Origin: an uncultured Rubrobacteraceae bacterium
GTDB taxonomy: Bacteria; Actinomycetota; Rubrobacteria; Rubrobacterales; Rubrobacteraceae
Assembly: GCA_902805975.1 (NCBI GenBank)
Contig: CADCUT010000236.1
Coordinates: forward strand, 1 to 57,752
Direction: 5' to 3'
DNA length: 57,752 nucleotides
The stretch's first letter is position 1. The number at the start of each line of letters is the position of its first letter. Position numbers and translations under genes: made by a program. The notes under the pieces were generated by a model. That model saw only the letters and a list, made by a program, of their open reading frames with translations. It ran no database searches and was not told the DNA's origin. This document shows, piece after piece, positions 8,517 through 17,822 of the stretch.

Positions 8517-9923
8517 CTACTTGCGGGCGCCCGGCACCAGCGCGAGGATCCCCACGCCCCGGGCGAGCTCTTCGGGACCGGCGCCCACGTAGCTGAGGCG
8601 GAGGAAGGGGCCGGTCGGCTCGGCCGGGAACCAGTGCCTCCCCGGGCTCACCACCGCCCCCGCCCTCCCCGCCTCGGCCGCCACGAGGGCATCGTCGGTC
8701 CCCTCGGGCAGCCCCACCCACAGGTGCAGGCCGCCCCCGGGCACGGCCGGGATGCTCACCCCCGGCAGCCGCTCGCGGACGGCGGACACGAGCGCGTCGC
8801 GTCGGACCCGAAGCTCCTTGCGCAAGCGCCGGCGGTGCTTCTCCCACCCCGGCGAGGATAGGACGTCCAACGCCGCCTCCTGCAACGGGCCCGCGACGAA
8901 GAGGTCGTTTACCAGGCGGGCGGCCTTTAGCCGCGCGCCCGCCGGCCCCCTGGCGCACAGGGCCGCGACCCTCATGCCCGGCGCGAGGGTCTTCGTCAGG
9001 GACCTAACGTGGACGACGTGCCCGTCCGGGTCACCGCTCGCCAGCGTCGGGGGCGGCTCGCCCTCCAGCGCGAAGTCGCGTGCCCAATCGTCCTCGATCA
9101 CGAACGCCCCCGCGCCCCTGGCCGCCCCCAACACGACCTCGCGGCGGTCCGGTGCAAGCACCGCCCCGTGCGGGTTGGCGTACAGGGGCTGGCAGTAGAA
9201 CAGCCGCGAGCCCGTGGAGGCGAACGCCTCCTCCAACAGCTCCGGGCGCACCCCGCCCGCGTCCGTGGGAACCGGCACCGGCACCAGCCCCGCCGCCCGC
9301 GCGGCCGCGAGCGCGCCCACGTAGGTAGGCGACTCGAACAGGACCGGGGAGCCCGGCGCGGCCAGCGCCCGGAACGCCGCCGAGAGCGCCGCCTGCCCGC
9401 CCGGGGCCACGACGGCGTCGTGCGCCCCGAAGCCGCCCCCAGCCTCCCTGGCGAACCACGCCCTGAGCTGCTCCGAGCCCTCGATCGGCGCCCTGCCCCA
9501 CGCGCCCGGGCGCCGCGCCGCCCGCCCCATGGCCGCCGAGAGCGTGCCCAACGGCTGGAGGTCTTCGGAGAGGTAACCGCTCGTGAGCGGCACCGCCCCT
9601 GCCCTCGGCACCGCCAAGAGCTCGCCTAGCCCATCGGCCGAGACCGTCCTCTCCCCCAACGCCACGCTCTGCCACCCGTAGTCCGGCGGGGACGCGCCCG
9701 GGGCGGCAACGTCGCGCGCCGCGACGAAGCTGCCCCGCCCAGGCCGCGCCTCCACGAGGCCCTCGGCAACGAGCCGCTGCACCGCCCGCTGCACCGTCAC
9801 GGGTCCCGCCCGGTGGCGCGCCATGAGCTCCCGCACCGAGGGCAACCTCTCCCCGGGCGAGCCAGCCTCCGCCGCCGCCCTGAGGTCTTCCGCCACGCGC
9901 GTTATCGTGTTATCGTTGTTCAT
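8517..9923 (-). CDS. MocR/PdxR-family transcriptional regulator with aminotransferase domain
   Basis: This is a chimeric regulator: an N-terminal GntR winged helix (residues 1-70, with ERLPSVRELMARHRAGPVTVQR and LVEARPGRGSFVAARD) fused to a fold-type-I PLP aminotransferase domain. The PLP lysine is visible in HVRSLTKTLAPGMRVA near residue 320. The motif VIEDDWARDF (D-x-x-x-E/D region, about 275) and YANPHGAVLAPDRR (N-P-x-G, about 250) also fit. The start is the ATG at 9923, which gives a complete helix 1 (MNNDNTITRVAEDLRAAAEAG). MocR proteins usually regulate a divergent neighbour, here the EamA exporter, whose ATG overlaps this one. The effector is probably a PLP-reactive amine or amino acid (family knowledge); the target is inferred from divergence. 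Confidence 0.9.
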   Translation of the reverse strand: MNNDNTITRVAEDLRAAAEAGSPGERLPSVRELMARHRAGPVTVQRAVQRLVAEGLVEARPGRGSFVAARDVAAPGASPPDYGWQSVALGERTVSADGLGELLAVPRAGAVPLTSGYLSEDLQPLGTLSAAMGRAARRPGAWGRAPIEGSEQLRAWFAREAGGGFGAHDAVVAPGGQAALSAAFRALAAPGSPVLFESPTYVGALAAARAAGLVPVPVPTDAGGVRPELLEEAFASTGSRLFYCQPLYANPHGAVLAPDRREVVLGAARGAGAFVIEDDWARDFALEGEPPPTLASGDPDGHVVHVRSLTKTLAPGMRVAALCARGPAGARLKAARLVNDLFVAGPLQEAALDVLSSPGWEKHRRRLRKELRVRRDALVSAVRERLPGVSIPAVPGGGLHLWVGLPEGTDDALVAAEAGRAGAVVSPGRHWFPAEPTGPFLRLSYVGAGPEELARGVGILALVPGARK

Positions 9924-9951
9924 GAATACTAAGAGTAACGTTATCGAAGCG
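9899..9951. promoter_or_regulatory. Overlapping divergent leaderless promoters and GATAAC repeats
   Basis: The mocR (minus) and eamA (plus) start codons share the tetramer CATG at 9921-9924. There is no Shine-Dalgarno on either side. On the minus strand TACTCT lies 8 nt before the ATG; on the plus strand TATCGT lies 5 nt before the ATG. Both fit a TANNNT -10 box for leaderless mRNAs. Three copies of CGATAAC occur: two in direct repeat on the minus strand (CGATAACACGATAAC, 9902-9917) and one on the other side of the starts (9945-9951). These are candidate MocR operator sites. Confidence 0.5.
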
Positions 9952-10896
9952 GCGTCGAAAACGCAAGCCCCGCGGACGAGGGGCCTCCTGTTCGGGTTCT
10001 TGGGGGTACTGGCCTTCAGCTTCACGGTCCCCCTGACCCGCGTGGCGGTGGCGGAACTGGACCCTGCGTTCGTTGGGCTCGGGCGGGCGTTGGTGGCGGC
10101 GGCGCTGGCCGCGGCCCTGCTCCTCGTCACGCGGCGGGGGCTCCCGGAGCGGCGGCACTGGGGTCGGCTGGTGGTGGTGGGCTCGGGGGTGATCGTGGGT
10201 TTCCCGCTGTTCACGTCGCTGGCCTTGAGGGAGCTCCCGTCGGCGGAGGGGGCGGTGATCGTGGGCCTGCTTCCGGCGGCGACGGCGGTGATGGCCGTGT
10301 TGCGGGCCGGCGAGCGGCCCTCGCGGGCGTTCTGGGGGGCGTGCGCGTTCGGGCTCTTCGCGGTCCTCCTGTTCGCGGCCTCGCAGGGGGCGGGGCTGGT
10401 GCCGGATCGGGGACACCTGCTGGTGCTGCTCGCCGTGGTGTTGTGCTCCCTGGGGTACGCTGAGGGTGGGGCCCTGGCCCAGGAGATGGGCGGCTGGCGC
10501 GTGATCTCCTGGTCGCTCGTCATCTTCGCCCCGTTCCTCGCCCCCTTCGTGGCCTGGTCGGTCCTCGGGACCGGCGGGGTGGGCCTGGCCGGGGCCGGAG
10601 CAGCCGCGTGGGCGGGGTTCGCCTACGTGTCGGTGGTGAGCATGTTCCTGGGGTTTTTCGCCTGGTACAGGGGGCTCGCAGAGGGAGGCGTGGCGCGCAT
10701 CGGGCAGGTCCAGCTCTCCCAGCCCGTCCTCACCCTCCTGTGGTCAGCCCTGCTGCTCGGGGAGCGCATCGGACCCCTGACTATCCTTTGCGCCCTGCTC
10801 GTCTTGGGCAGCGTCGCCGTCGGCCAGAGAACCAGGGTCGCAGGCGATGCCGGGGGCGGAAAGGCTGTCCCCGCGAAAACACCTCGGGAGGGATAG
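9922..10896 (+). CDS. EamA/DMT-family transporter
   Basis: This is a 324-residue integral membrane protein of the drug/metabolite transporter superfamily with about ten predicted helices in two EamA repeats. The first repeat starts with RGLLFGFLGVLAFSFTVPLTR. The second contains SVVSMFLGFFAWYRGLAEGG and the family-typical QLSQPVLTLLWSALLLGERIG near residue 270. Likely exports a small metabolite such as an amino acid; the substrate is not predictable. ATG at 9922 is used; a longer frame opening at 9823 would overlap mocR heavily. The first codon overlaps the divergent mocR start codon, implying shared control. Confidence 0.88.
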   Translation: MNTKSNVIEAASKTQAPRTRGLLFGFLGVLAFSFTVPLTRVAVAELDPAFVGLGRALVAAALAAALLLVTRRGLPERRHWGRLVVVGSGVIVGFPLFTSLALRELPSAEGAVIVGLLPAATAVMAVLRAGERPSRAFWGACAFGLFAVLLFAASQGAGLVPDRGHLLVLLAVVLCSLGYAEGGALAQEMGGWRVISWSLVIFAPFLAPFVAWSVLGTGGVGLAGAGAAAWAGFAYVSVVSMFLGFFAWYRGLAEGGVARIGQVQLSQPVLTLLWSALLLGERIGPLTILCALLVLGSVAVGQRTRVAGDAGGGKAVPAKTPREG

Positions 10897-11028
10897 CGCG
10901 TGGCCGAACCTGGCTCCAGGGTCCCTTCTGTCGGCAAGGCGCGGAAGGCTGTCTCGTGATGGTTTGCACTATGACGGGTACGTGACACCCCGACCGCGAA
11001 CTCAAGACGGTCAGGTAAAACCCGAAGC

Positions 11029-12867
11029 CTACCTGTGAACCCTCGCGTGGACCTCGCGGGCGACGCGGCCGGGGAGGCCGGGGACGGCTTCCAGTTCCCG
11101 GAGCGAGGCGTTTAGAAAGGCGTCCGGGGTGCCGAAGTGGTCGAGGATCTGCTTTCGGCGCGCGGGGCCTATGCCCGGCAGGTCATCTAGGACGGACTGG
11201 GTCATTGCCTTGCCGCGCACCTTGCGGTGGTAGGTGTTGGCGAAGCGGTGGGCCTCGTCGCGGACCCGCTGGAGCAGGTGCAGCTCAGGGGAGTTGCGTC
11301 TCAGCAGTACGGGCTGGGGGCGGCCCGGCTCGAAGACCTCCTCGTCCCTCTTGGCGAGGGAGCGCAGGGGTATGTCCGGCAGGTCCTCGCCGACGTTCAT
11401 CTCGTCAAAGACGGGGACAACGGCCGAGAGCTGGCCCTTGCCGCCGTCGAGCACTATCAGGTCAGGCGCGGGCAGAAACTTCTCGTCTTCTTCTTTGAGC
11501 CGTTCGAGACGGCGTCTTATGACCTCGGACATGCTGGCGAAGTCGTCGGCGCCCTCGACGGTCTTTATCTTGAACCGGCGGTACTGGTCCTTGGCTGGCT
11601 TGCCGCCCTGGAAGACGACCATCGAGGCGACGGAGTTGGTGCCCATGGTGTTTGAGATGTCGTAGCACTCGATGCGCATCGGGAGCTTCGGGAGCGCCAG
11701 CTCCTCGCGCAGCGCATCCAGCGTCGAGGCGACCTGGTTGCGGCGGGCCTCGTCGAGCATCTTCTCGTGGGAGAGGCCCAGCTCGGCGTTTCTGACGGCG
11801 TTCTCGAGCACGCGCCGCTTGTCCCCGCGCCGGGGGCGGTGCACGTTCACCCTGGTGCCGCGCACCCCCGAGAGATGTTCCCGCAAGGGGGCGAGCGTCT
11901 CCTCATCCGCCTCGGACTGGACCAGGACCTCGCGGGGGACGGCGGCGTTGTCGTAGTACTGGGGTACGAACTTCAGGGCGACGCTCTCCGCGGGCTCCTC
12001 GCCGTAGTTGTCGAGGAGGAACGAGTCGCGGTTGACGACCTGGCCGTCGCGGACGGCGAAGACCTGCACGCAGGCCGAGCCGTTCTCGGTAAAGGCGCCG
12101 ACGGCATCGAAAGAGTCCTCTGAAGTGATGGTGGCCTGCTGGCGGTCGCGGACGTGGTCGAGGGCGGCGAGTTCGTCGCGCAGCTTGGCGGCCCGCTCGA
12201 AGTCCATCTCGCGGGCGGCGGTCTTCATCGCCTCCCTTCGGGTTCGGATCAGGCCGTCCACCCGACCTTCGAGAAAGGAGACGACGTCGGCGATGATCCC
12301 GTCGTATTCCTCCTTGGTGACGGCCCCGATGCACGGCGCCGCAGACCGGCCGATGTGGTAGTTGAGGCAAGGCACCCCGCTTTTGCGCCCCGGCTCTGGC
12401 CCCCGGCACTTGCGGAATGGGAACGTTTTGTTCAGGACGTCGAGCGTCGAATGGACCGATCCCGCGCTCGGGAACGGCCCGAAGTAGCGGTGGCGCGAAT
12501 CGTGGAGGGAGCGCGTGGCGAAGACCCGCGGGTACTCGTCCCCCATCGTCACCACGATGTAGGGGTAGCTCTTGTCGTCCTTGAGGGAGGCGTTGAAGCG
12601 CGGGCGGTGGCGCTTTATAAGGTTCGCCTCGAGGACGAGCGCCTCAGTCTCGGTGCGCGTGGCGATGAAATCTATCCGGGAGACCCGCTCGCGCAGCTCC
12701 GCTATCTTCGGGCGGCCGTCCCCGCCCTTGGTGAAGTAGTTGGCGACCCGGCTGCGGATGTTCTTCGCCTTGCCGACGTAGACGACCCTGTCCCCGTCGT
12801 CTTTAAAGATGTAGACGCCGGGAGAGGTCGGGAGGTGGGATCTGTCGGGGTAACCGTCGCGGGACAT
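11029..12867 (-). CDS. uvrC: Excinuclease ABC subunit C
   Basis: UvrC makes both incisions around a lesion in nucleotide excision repair. The 612-residue protein has all expected parts. The GIY-YIG nuclease is at residues 12-90 ([25 protein letters not shown]). A UVR motif near 205-235 ([15 protein letters not shown]) binds UvrB. The RNase H-like endonuclease starts at [19 protein letters not shown] near 400. Tandem helix-hairpin-helices at the C-terminus include [18 protein letters not shown] and [15 protein letters not shown]. The ATG at 12867 lies 7 nt after a perfect TATAAT, so the mRNA is probably leaderless. It is upstream of rapZ-yvcK-whiA in the usual actinobacterial order. Confidence 0.97.
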   Translation of the reverse strand: MSRDGYPDRSHLPTSPGVYIFKDDGDRVVYVGKAKNIRSRVANYFTKGGDGRPKIAELRERVSRIDFIATRTETEALVLEANLIKRHRPRFNASLKDDKSYPYIVVTMGDEYPRVFATRSLHDSRHRYFGPFPSAGSVHSTLDVLNKTFPFRKCRGPEPGRKSGVPCLNYHIGRSAAPCIGAVTKEEYDGIIADVVSFLEGRVDGLIRTRREAMKTAAREMDFERAAKLRDELAALDHVRDRQQATITSEDSFDAVGAFTENGSACVQVFAVRDGQVVNRDSFLLDNYGEEPAESVALKFVPQYYDNAAVPREVLVQSEADEETLAPLREHLSGVRGTRVNVHRPRRGDKRRVLENAVRNAELGLSHEKMLDEARRNQVASTLDALREELALPKLPMRIECYDISNTMGTNSVASMVVFQGGKPAKDQYRRFKIKTVEGADDFASMSEVIRRRLERLKEEDEKFLPAPDLIVLDGGKGQLSAVVPVFDEMNVGEDLPDIPLRSLAKRDEEVFEPGRPQPVLLRRNSPELHLLQRVRDEAHRFANTYHRKVRGKAMTQSVLDDLPGIGPARRKQILDHFGTPDAFLNASLRELEAVPGLPGRVAREVHARVHR

Positions 12868-12874
12868 CGAGCGT

Positions 12875-12880
12875 ATTATA
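12875..12880 (-). promoter_or_regulatory. uvrC -10 box (leaderless arrangement)
   Basis: A perfect TATAAT on the minus strand ends 7 nt before the uvrC ATG. No Shine-Dalgarno intervenes, so the transcript should begin at or within a base of the start codon. No convincing -35 is visible. Confidence 0.55.
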
Positions 12881-12907
12881 CCGCGCCCCCGCGGCGGCCC
12901 GGTCGGA

Positions 12908-13639
12908 TCAGCGGGGCTTCTGGCGGGAGACGCGGGGTTGGATCGCAGAGCCCGGCGGGATCATCTCGTCCCCGCCGGCCCGCGCGTAGCCACCCGCGCC
13001 GCCGACCCAACCGGCAAGGCCCGCCGAGACGGCAGAGATCAAGACCGCGGCGACCCCCACGGCATCAGGGTCGGAGAAGACGAGCCCGGCGCCCGCGAGC
13101 ACGGCGAGGCCCGCGCCGGCGAGGCCGAGCCTCCACCGCCGCGAGGCATCCATCCCCTTCGAGTAGAGCGCGATGAGGACGAGAACCGCCGCGGCCAGGG
13201 TAAGCGGCGGGAAAAGGTAGAAAGCCACGCCGCCGATTTCGGCGAAGGTCCCGCTCCTGAAGGCCTGGTCCCGCTCGGCGAAGCCGAGCGCGGCGGAGAT
13301 CCAGACCAGCGAGAGGAAACCGGAGAGCCCGATAAGCGCCCCCACCCCCGCCCCGACCCTTCCCGCCACGCGGCGCGGGGAGCGGTAGGTGCGCGCCCCG
13401 AGGACCGCCGCGAAGACCATCCCGGGCACGAGCAGCACCGTCCCGAGGTACGCGAGCGTCGGCGGCGTGTAGTTGTAGACCGCCTCCCCGCCGAGAAACC
13501 GGAACGCCAGCGAGATAAAAAAGTTGGCCGTGAGGAAGGTCAGCATGGCCATATACAGCCACGTGACGCACCCGAAAGCCCGCCGGTAGCGGGGCTGGAG
13601 CCCCCCCTGCTCCGCCCGTCCGTTCTGGCTAGAGGACAC
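12908..13639 (-). CDS. Multi-pass membrane protein, function unknown
   Basis: This is a 243-residue protein with about six hydrophobic helices (for example [56 protein letters not shown]). It has a soluble C-terminal tail ending PRVSRQKPR. No family is recognised. The start is taken as the GTG at 13639, which overlaps the last codons and stop of the phosphatase-like gene (GTGTCCTCTAG), implying translational coupling. The frame stays open further upstream only as a shadow of that gene. Coupling suggests the two products act together, perhaps the membrane protein delivering or anchoring the hydrolase (inference). Confidence 0.7.
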   Translation of the reverse strand: MSSSQNGRAEQGGLQPRYRRAFGCVTWLYMAMLTFLTANFFISLAFRFLGGEAVYNYTPPTLAYLGTVLLVPGMVFAAVLGARTYRSPRRVAGRVGAGVGALIGLSGFLSLVWISAALGFAERDQAFRSGTFAEIGGVAFYLFPPLTLAAAVLVLIALYSKGMDASRRWRLGLAGAGLAVLAGAGLVFSDPDAVGVAAVLISAVSAGLAGWVGGAGGYARAGGDEMIPPGSAIQPRVSRQKPR

Positions 13640-15125
13640 TGGGCTCCGCGGTCTTTCCGGCGCCGAAGTGGTCCAAAAGCATCGGGGCGACGTCCGTGAT
13701 CCTGCGCGGCGCCCTCTCGCCCTCGCCGAAGCCGCCCGCCAGCATGAACACGTTGGAGTCTTCGGCATGCAGGGACCCGTGGTCGCTGGCCTTGTGGTAT
13801 CCCCCCGAGACCTCGCCGAACGTGTACCCCGGCTCCGCGGAGAGGATCAGGTCCCCGCACCGGGGCGCGTGCATGCAACCCCACAATCGTTCCAGCGCGT
13901 CGGGATAGTCCCCGTACCGTACCCCGCCGTCCGCCACCCCGAGATCCAGCGCCCGCGGGTCGCCGTCAAGCTCCCACGTGCGCCCGAAGGGGTCGGCGGG
14001 CCCGGCGCCGGGACGGAACCTCAGGAGCCCGCCGGAGCCCAGCGCGTGCCCCCACCCGTCCTCCGACCAGGCCGCCAGGTCCACGCCCCGGCGTCCGACG
14101 AGGCCCTCGGCCAGCGGGCCGCGCTCGATTCCGTCGCGCAGGTAGATGAGGGCCGACCTTCCGTTGGGGACCACGACCGCGTCGTCGTTGCGGCCGAAAC
14201 GGGCCTTTATCCCGGAGGAGACCTTCAGGCCTAGCAGGCGACGAAGGTCCACGTGGCGGCGTCCCGGGAGCAGCGGCGCGTGGCCGTGGTCGGAGAGCGC
14301 GAGGACGGCGTAGTCCTCCAGCAACCGGTCCACGCCGCCGGCGGCGGCGAAGATCCTGCCGACGTAACCGTCTGCGGTCTTGAGCCACTCCCGTTGCGCC
14401 TCGAGGCCGTGGTGGTGGGCGATCGAGTCCCCCTTGAAGAAGTACACGAGGTTGAAGGGCGCGGACTTCTCCCTGACGAGCATCGCCCCGACCCTGGCGG
14501 CGTACTCGTCGTTGATGCCGGCCGAACGCCGGAGGCCGCCGCTCGCCTTGCGCCCGTTGAAACCGGTCTCCCGGCTGTAGAAGAGGTCGCCCATAAAGTA
14601 CTCCTTCGGGCCCTCGACGGAGGCCCCGAGGTAGCGGCCGTTCTTGCGGTAGTTCTCGACGGATTTCATCCTGATGGGGTGCGTGTGGGGTCCGCGGCGG
14701 ACGGGGAAGTTCACGCACGCGCCGTCGAAGCCCCTATCGTGGAGCGTCTCGAAGAGGGTGGCGGCATGGAGGTCGTCGCGGTTCATCCGCCAGACGTTGT
14801 TGTGGAAGACCTTTATGGGGCCGGTCGCCATCACCGTCTCTGTCATGGCGCCGTAGATGACCACCCGCCGCTCGCGCTCGTCGTACCAGGCGTGTCCGAC
14901 GATGCCGCTCTTCGCCGGGGCCTCGCCGGTCGCTATGGCGGCCGTCGCCGCGGGCGTGATGCTCGGGAAGACGGAGACCGCATCCCAGAGAGCCTCGCCG
15001 CGGTCGGCCAGCGCCCCGAGGTTCGGGGTCTCGCCCTCCTCGATGGCCGCGCGCAGCACGTCGGGCCTGATACCGTCGAGCACGAGCAGCAGGACGGGTT
15101 TGGGTGTCTCGTCAAAAATCGCCAA
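13629..15125 (-). CDS. Alkaline-phosphatase superfamily protein (type I phosphodiesterase / nucleotide pyrophosphatase-like)
   Basis: This is a 498-residue hydrolase of the alkaline phosphatase superfamily. The first metal Asp is in LLLVLDGIRPDVLRAA (about residue 17). The putative nucleophile loop is PSITPAATAAIATG (about 56), matching the T/S nucleophile of nucleotide pyrophosphatase/phosphodiesterase proteins. The second metal site appears as LSDHGHAPLLPG (about 280), and a C-terminal HGSLH-type motif is near 470 (ASDHGSLHAEDSN). There is no N-terminal signal peptide or membrane segment, so it is probably cytoplasmic. The substrate could be a phosphodiester, phosphoglycerate or sulfate ester. 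It overlaps the downstream membrane gene by 11 bp. Confidence 0.85.
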   Translation of the reverse strand: MAIFDETPKPVLLLVLDGIRPDVLRAAIEEGETPNLGALADRGEALWDAVSVFPSITPAATAAIATGEAPAKSGIVGHAWYDERERRVVIYGAMTETVMATGPIKVFHNNVWRMNRDDLHAATLFETLHDRGFDGACVNFPVRRGPHTHPIRMKSVENYRKNGRYLGASVEGPKEYFMGDLFYSRETGFNGRKASGGLRRSAGINDEYAARVGAMLVREKSAPFNLVYFFKGDSIAHHHGLEAQREWLKTADGYVGRIFAAAGGVDRLLEDYAVLALSDHGHAPLLPGRRHVDLRRLLGLKVSSGIKARFGRNDDAVVVPNGRSALIYLRDGIERGPLAEGLVGRRGVDLAAWSEDGWGHALGSGGLLRFRPGAGPADPFGRTWELDGDPRALDLGVADGGVRYGDYPDALERLWGCMHAPRCGDLILSAEPGYTFGEVSGGYHKASDHGSLHAEDSNVFMLAGGFGEGERAPRRITDVAPMLLDHFGAGKTAEPSVL

Positions 15126-15180
15126 AGCCCGCCTATTCTAACGCGAAGGGCGGGAAGGCCCGTGATCCCTCTCTCGGGCT

Positions 15181-16674
15181 CTAGGACTCCTCCGTATGCC
15201 CCCCGGCGGCCTCGGTGCGGCCCAGCCGGCTGTGGGAGCGGCTGTAGAGGAAGTAGAAGGCGACGCCGATAGCCATCCAGCCGAGGAACCGGACCCAGGT
15301 CCCGATGGTCAAGAAGCCCATGACGAAGAGGCAGAGGGCGGCCGCCGCGATCGGGACGGCGGGGACCAGCGGCGTCTTGAACGCCCGCGGCAGGTCCGGC
15401 TGGGTGCGCCTCAAGACCAGCACCCCAAGGGAGACCAGAACGAACGCGGCGAGCGTGCCGATGTTGACCAGCTCCCCGAGCGTCGTGAGCGGGAGGAAGA
15501 AGGCCAGGATCGAGGCGACGACGCCCGTGATGATCGTGATCCTGTACGGCGTGCGGAAGGTCGGGTGGACCCCCGCCAGCCACCGCGGGAGCAAGTTGTC
15601 CCGGCTCATGGCGAAGGCGACGCGGCTCTGGCCGAGGATCAGGATCATCACGACCACCGTGAGCCCGACGAGGATCGCCGCCGAGACGATCAGCTGCGCG
15701 GCCGGGAAGGGCGTGTTCTCGAGCGCCGTGGCCGCCGGCGCCGAGGTGGCGAGCTCCTTGTAGGGCCTGAGCCCGGTAAAGACCACGGACGCCAGGATGT
15801 AGAGGACCGTGCAGATCCCGAGCGAGGCGAAGATCCCGATGGGGATATCCCTCTGCGGGTTCCTGGCCTCCTCTGAGGTCGTCGCGACGATGTCGAAGCC
15901 GATGTAGGCGAAAAACACGAGCGCCGCCCCGGTAAAGATGCCGGTCACGCCGTAGATCGTGTCAATCCCCAGGATGCTCGGAAGCAGGTAGGCGTCGAGG
16001 GCGCTGCCGTAGGCCCCTCCCCCCGGCGCGGGCTCAGGGATAAAGGGCGTGAGGTTCGCCGCGTCGATAAACCAGACGCCGAAGCCTATGATAAAGAGCG
16101 TCACCAGGATCTTGATGGCCGTGATCACCTGGTTGAACTGCGAGCTGAGCTTGATCCCCAGCACCAGGATGACCGTCATCGCGACGATGACCGCGACCGC
16201 GACAAAGTCGTAACCGGTCCCCTCCGAGCTCGGAATGAGCGCACCCGGCACCGTTATCCCGAGAAACTCGAGAACGATGACGAAGTACCCGGACCAGCCC
16301 TTGGCGACCGTGGCAGCCCCCAGCGTGAACTCGAGGATCAGATCCCAGCCGATCAGCCACGCCACGAACTCGCCCAAAGCGGCGTAGGAGAACGTGTAGG
16401 CGCTCCCCGCGACCGGCACGGTGCTCGCGAACTCCGCGTAACACAGCGCCGCCAGCGCGCAGGCCAGCCCGGCGACGACGTAGGAGAGCGCGATCGCGGG
16501 CCCCGCGTACCCGGCAGCCGCCTCGCCGGTAAGGACGAAGAGCCCCGTGCCGATGATGACGCCTATGCCGAAGACCGTCAGATCGAGGGGACCAAGGGAC
16601 TTGTTAAGCCTGAACTCCGGCTCTTCCGTATCCCTGATGGATTGCTCGATAGACTTGGTGCGCATGATCCCCAC
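15181..16674 (-). CDS. APC-family amino acid permease
   Basis: This is a cytoplasmic-membrane transporter of the amino acid-polyamine-organocation superfamily, 497 residues with about twelve helices. The first helix contains the unwound consensus FGIGVIIGTGLFVLTG (about residues 37-52). The region FAYIGFDIVATTSEEARNPQRD (about 240-260) is typical of cationic amino acid transporters of the CAT/YfnA branch. The start is placed at the GTG at 16674 because AAAGGAGGG lies about 6 nt upstream; the ATG three codons later (16665) is too far away, and further-upstream codons lack a site. Substrate specificity is inferred only from family resemblance. A possible -10 (TACAAT) lies upstream near 16730. 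Confidence 0.92.
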   Translation of the reverse strand: MGIMRTKSIEQSIRDTEEPEFRLNKSLGPLDLTVFGIGVIIGTGLFVLTGEAAAGYAGPAIALSYVVAGLACALAALCYAEFASTVPVAGSAYTFSYAALGEFVAWLIGWDLILEFTLGAATVAKGWSGYFVIVLEFLGITVPGALIPSSEGTGYDFVAVAVIVAMTVILVLGIKLSSQFNQVITAIKILVTLFIIGFGVWFIDAANLTPFIPEPAPGGGAYGSALDAYLLPSILGIDTIYGVTGIFTGAALVFFAYIGFDIVATTSEEARNPQRDIPIGIFASLGICTVLYILASVVFTGLRPYKELATSAPAATALENTPFPAAQLIVSAAILVGLTVVVMILILGQSRVAFAMSRDNLLPRWLAGVHPTFRTPYRITIITGVVASILAFFLPLTTLGELVNIGTLAAFVLVSLGVLVLRRTQPDLPRAFKTPLVPAVPIAAAALCLFVMGFLTIGTWVRFLGWMAIGVAFYFLYSRSHSRLGRTEAAGGHTEES

Positions 16675-16797
16675 GGCGGCCCTCCTTTGAGCTTCTCCCA
16701 TCACCCGCGTTCGCACGCTCCGCGCATTGTAAAGGGTTGCGAGACGGTACGCTTACCCGGATTAGGTACAACGGCCCCGAACGTGCCGGGCCCGGTG

Positions 16798-17667
16798 TTA
16801 CTGGGCTGCTGGGGAGGCGCTGGCGTCCGGGGCGGCCTCGCCCCCGGCGGCTGGAGAGGCGCTCGAAGGATCTTCCGGCACCGGCTCCGGGGCCGGGGAG
16901 GCGCTGGAGGGCGCCTCTTCCTCAGGTGCCGGGGAGGCGCTGGATGGGGCCTCGTCCCCGCCGGGGATCAAGCCCCCGCCATCGGGCACGCCTCCGGGCA
17001 CGCCTCCGGGCACGCCTCCAGGCACGCCTCCGGGCACGCCCCCACCCTGCCGGATGGAGTCTATGACGCCACCGCCACCGCCGTAGTCAACGTCCCCGCC
17101 GGAGAGCGTGGAACCCGCGCCGGAGTCGTCGAACCCGGCGACGTGTATGCCGGGGGCGGCGCCGTAGGGGCATTCGGCCCAGATGCCGCAAGAGAGGCTG
17201 TTGCCGATAAGCTTCTCCACGCCCCAGATCGCGACCAGGCAGATCACCAACGCCACGACGGCGGCGAGGAGGGCCTTCATGAGTATGGGGCGCCTCGCGG
17301 GCGTCGGCAGTTGCCTGAACCAGTCCACGGCAGCCCTCATGCGCCCCGCGAAGTTGTTGCGGAGGTCAGGGCGGCCGGGGGGGTTGGCCTGCTCCGTGGG
17401 AGCCTCCTGTGCCGGCGCTGCCGCCGGGCGTTCCGTCCTGCGCTCCTGGAGCCTCGTCGCGCCGCTTCGCACCCGGCCGGCGGCGTTCTCTATGTAGGCC
17501 TTCAGGACGGCGGAGCCGCCGGTGATGATCATGGCCGTCAGGGCAGCCCCGAGCAGCGTCCCCGCCACGCCGAAGCGGGACGTGATGAAGGCCGCCCCGG
17601 TGGAGGCGAGGCCGGCGGCCATGATCTGGTTGGTGTCTATCCCGGGGTTTGCGCTTCTGGTACTCAT
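16798..17667 (-). CDS. Membrane protein with low-complexity Gly/Pro/Ser C-terminus
   Basis: This is a 289-residue protein of unknown function. Two hydrophobic segments near the N-terminus (ITSRFGVAGTLLGAALTAM) are followed by a charged Ala/Pro-rich stretch. A strong membrane helix is near residues 140-160 (LAAVVALVICLVAIWG). A small Cys-containing extracellular part (SCGIWAECPYG) follows, then a low-complexity tail of tandem GGVP units and repeated SSASPAPE-type blocks to the end. Architecture suggests a surface protein with a flexible stalk or tail. The start is taken at ATG 17667 (MSTRSANPG); a GTG nine codons upstream is also open and neither has a clear Shine-Dalgarno. Confidence 0.65.
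   Translation of the reverse strand: MSTRSANPGIDTNQIMAAGLASTGAAFITSRFGVAGTLLGAALTAMIITGGSAVLKAYIENAAGRVRSGATRLQERRTERPAAAPAQEAPTEQANPPGRPDLRNNFAGRMRAAVDWFRQLPTPARRPILMKALLAAVVALVICLVAIWGVEKLIGNSLSCGIWAECPYGAAPGIHVAGFDDSGAGSTLSGGDVDYGGGGGVIDSIRQGGGVPGGVPGGVPGGVPGGVPDGGGLIPGGDEAPSSASPAPEEEAPSSASPAPEPVPEDPSSASPAAGGEAAPDASASPAAQ
16985..17040. repeat. In-frame 12-bp tandem repeat (GGCACGCCTCCG)
   Basis: There are four near-perfect copies plus a partial fifth of a 12-bp unit inside the coding sequence of the low-complexity membrane protein, encoding repeated GGVP tetrapeptides. Because the unit is a multiple of three, copy-number change would alter tail length without shifting frame. Confidence 0.85.
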
Positions 17668-17822
17668 GGGGGAAGAATTTAGCAGCCGTCCCACGGGGTT
17701 TCAAAGACGATTTTCGGTGTACGTCCCTATCCTCCTCTGAGGCCCCGTAGCGCGGAGGCCCCGCGCCCGGTTAGAATCCCCCCGTTCTACGCAAGTGCGA
17801 CGACATACGCGAGAGGATGGGG

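Noticed and set aside
16985-17040. Collagen-like Gly-X-Y protein
   Set aside because: The unit is GGVP (four residues), not a three-residue Gly-X-Y period.
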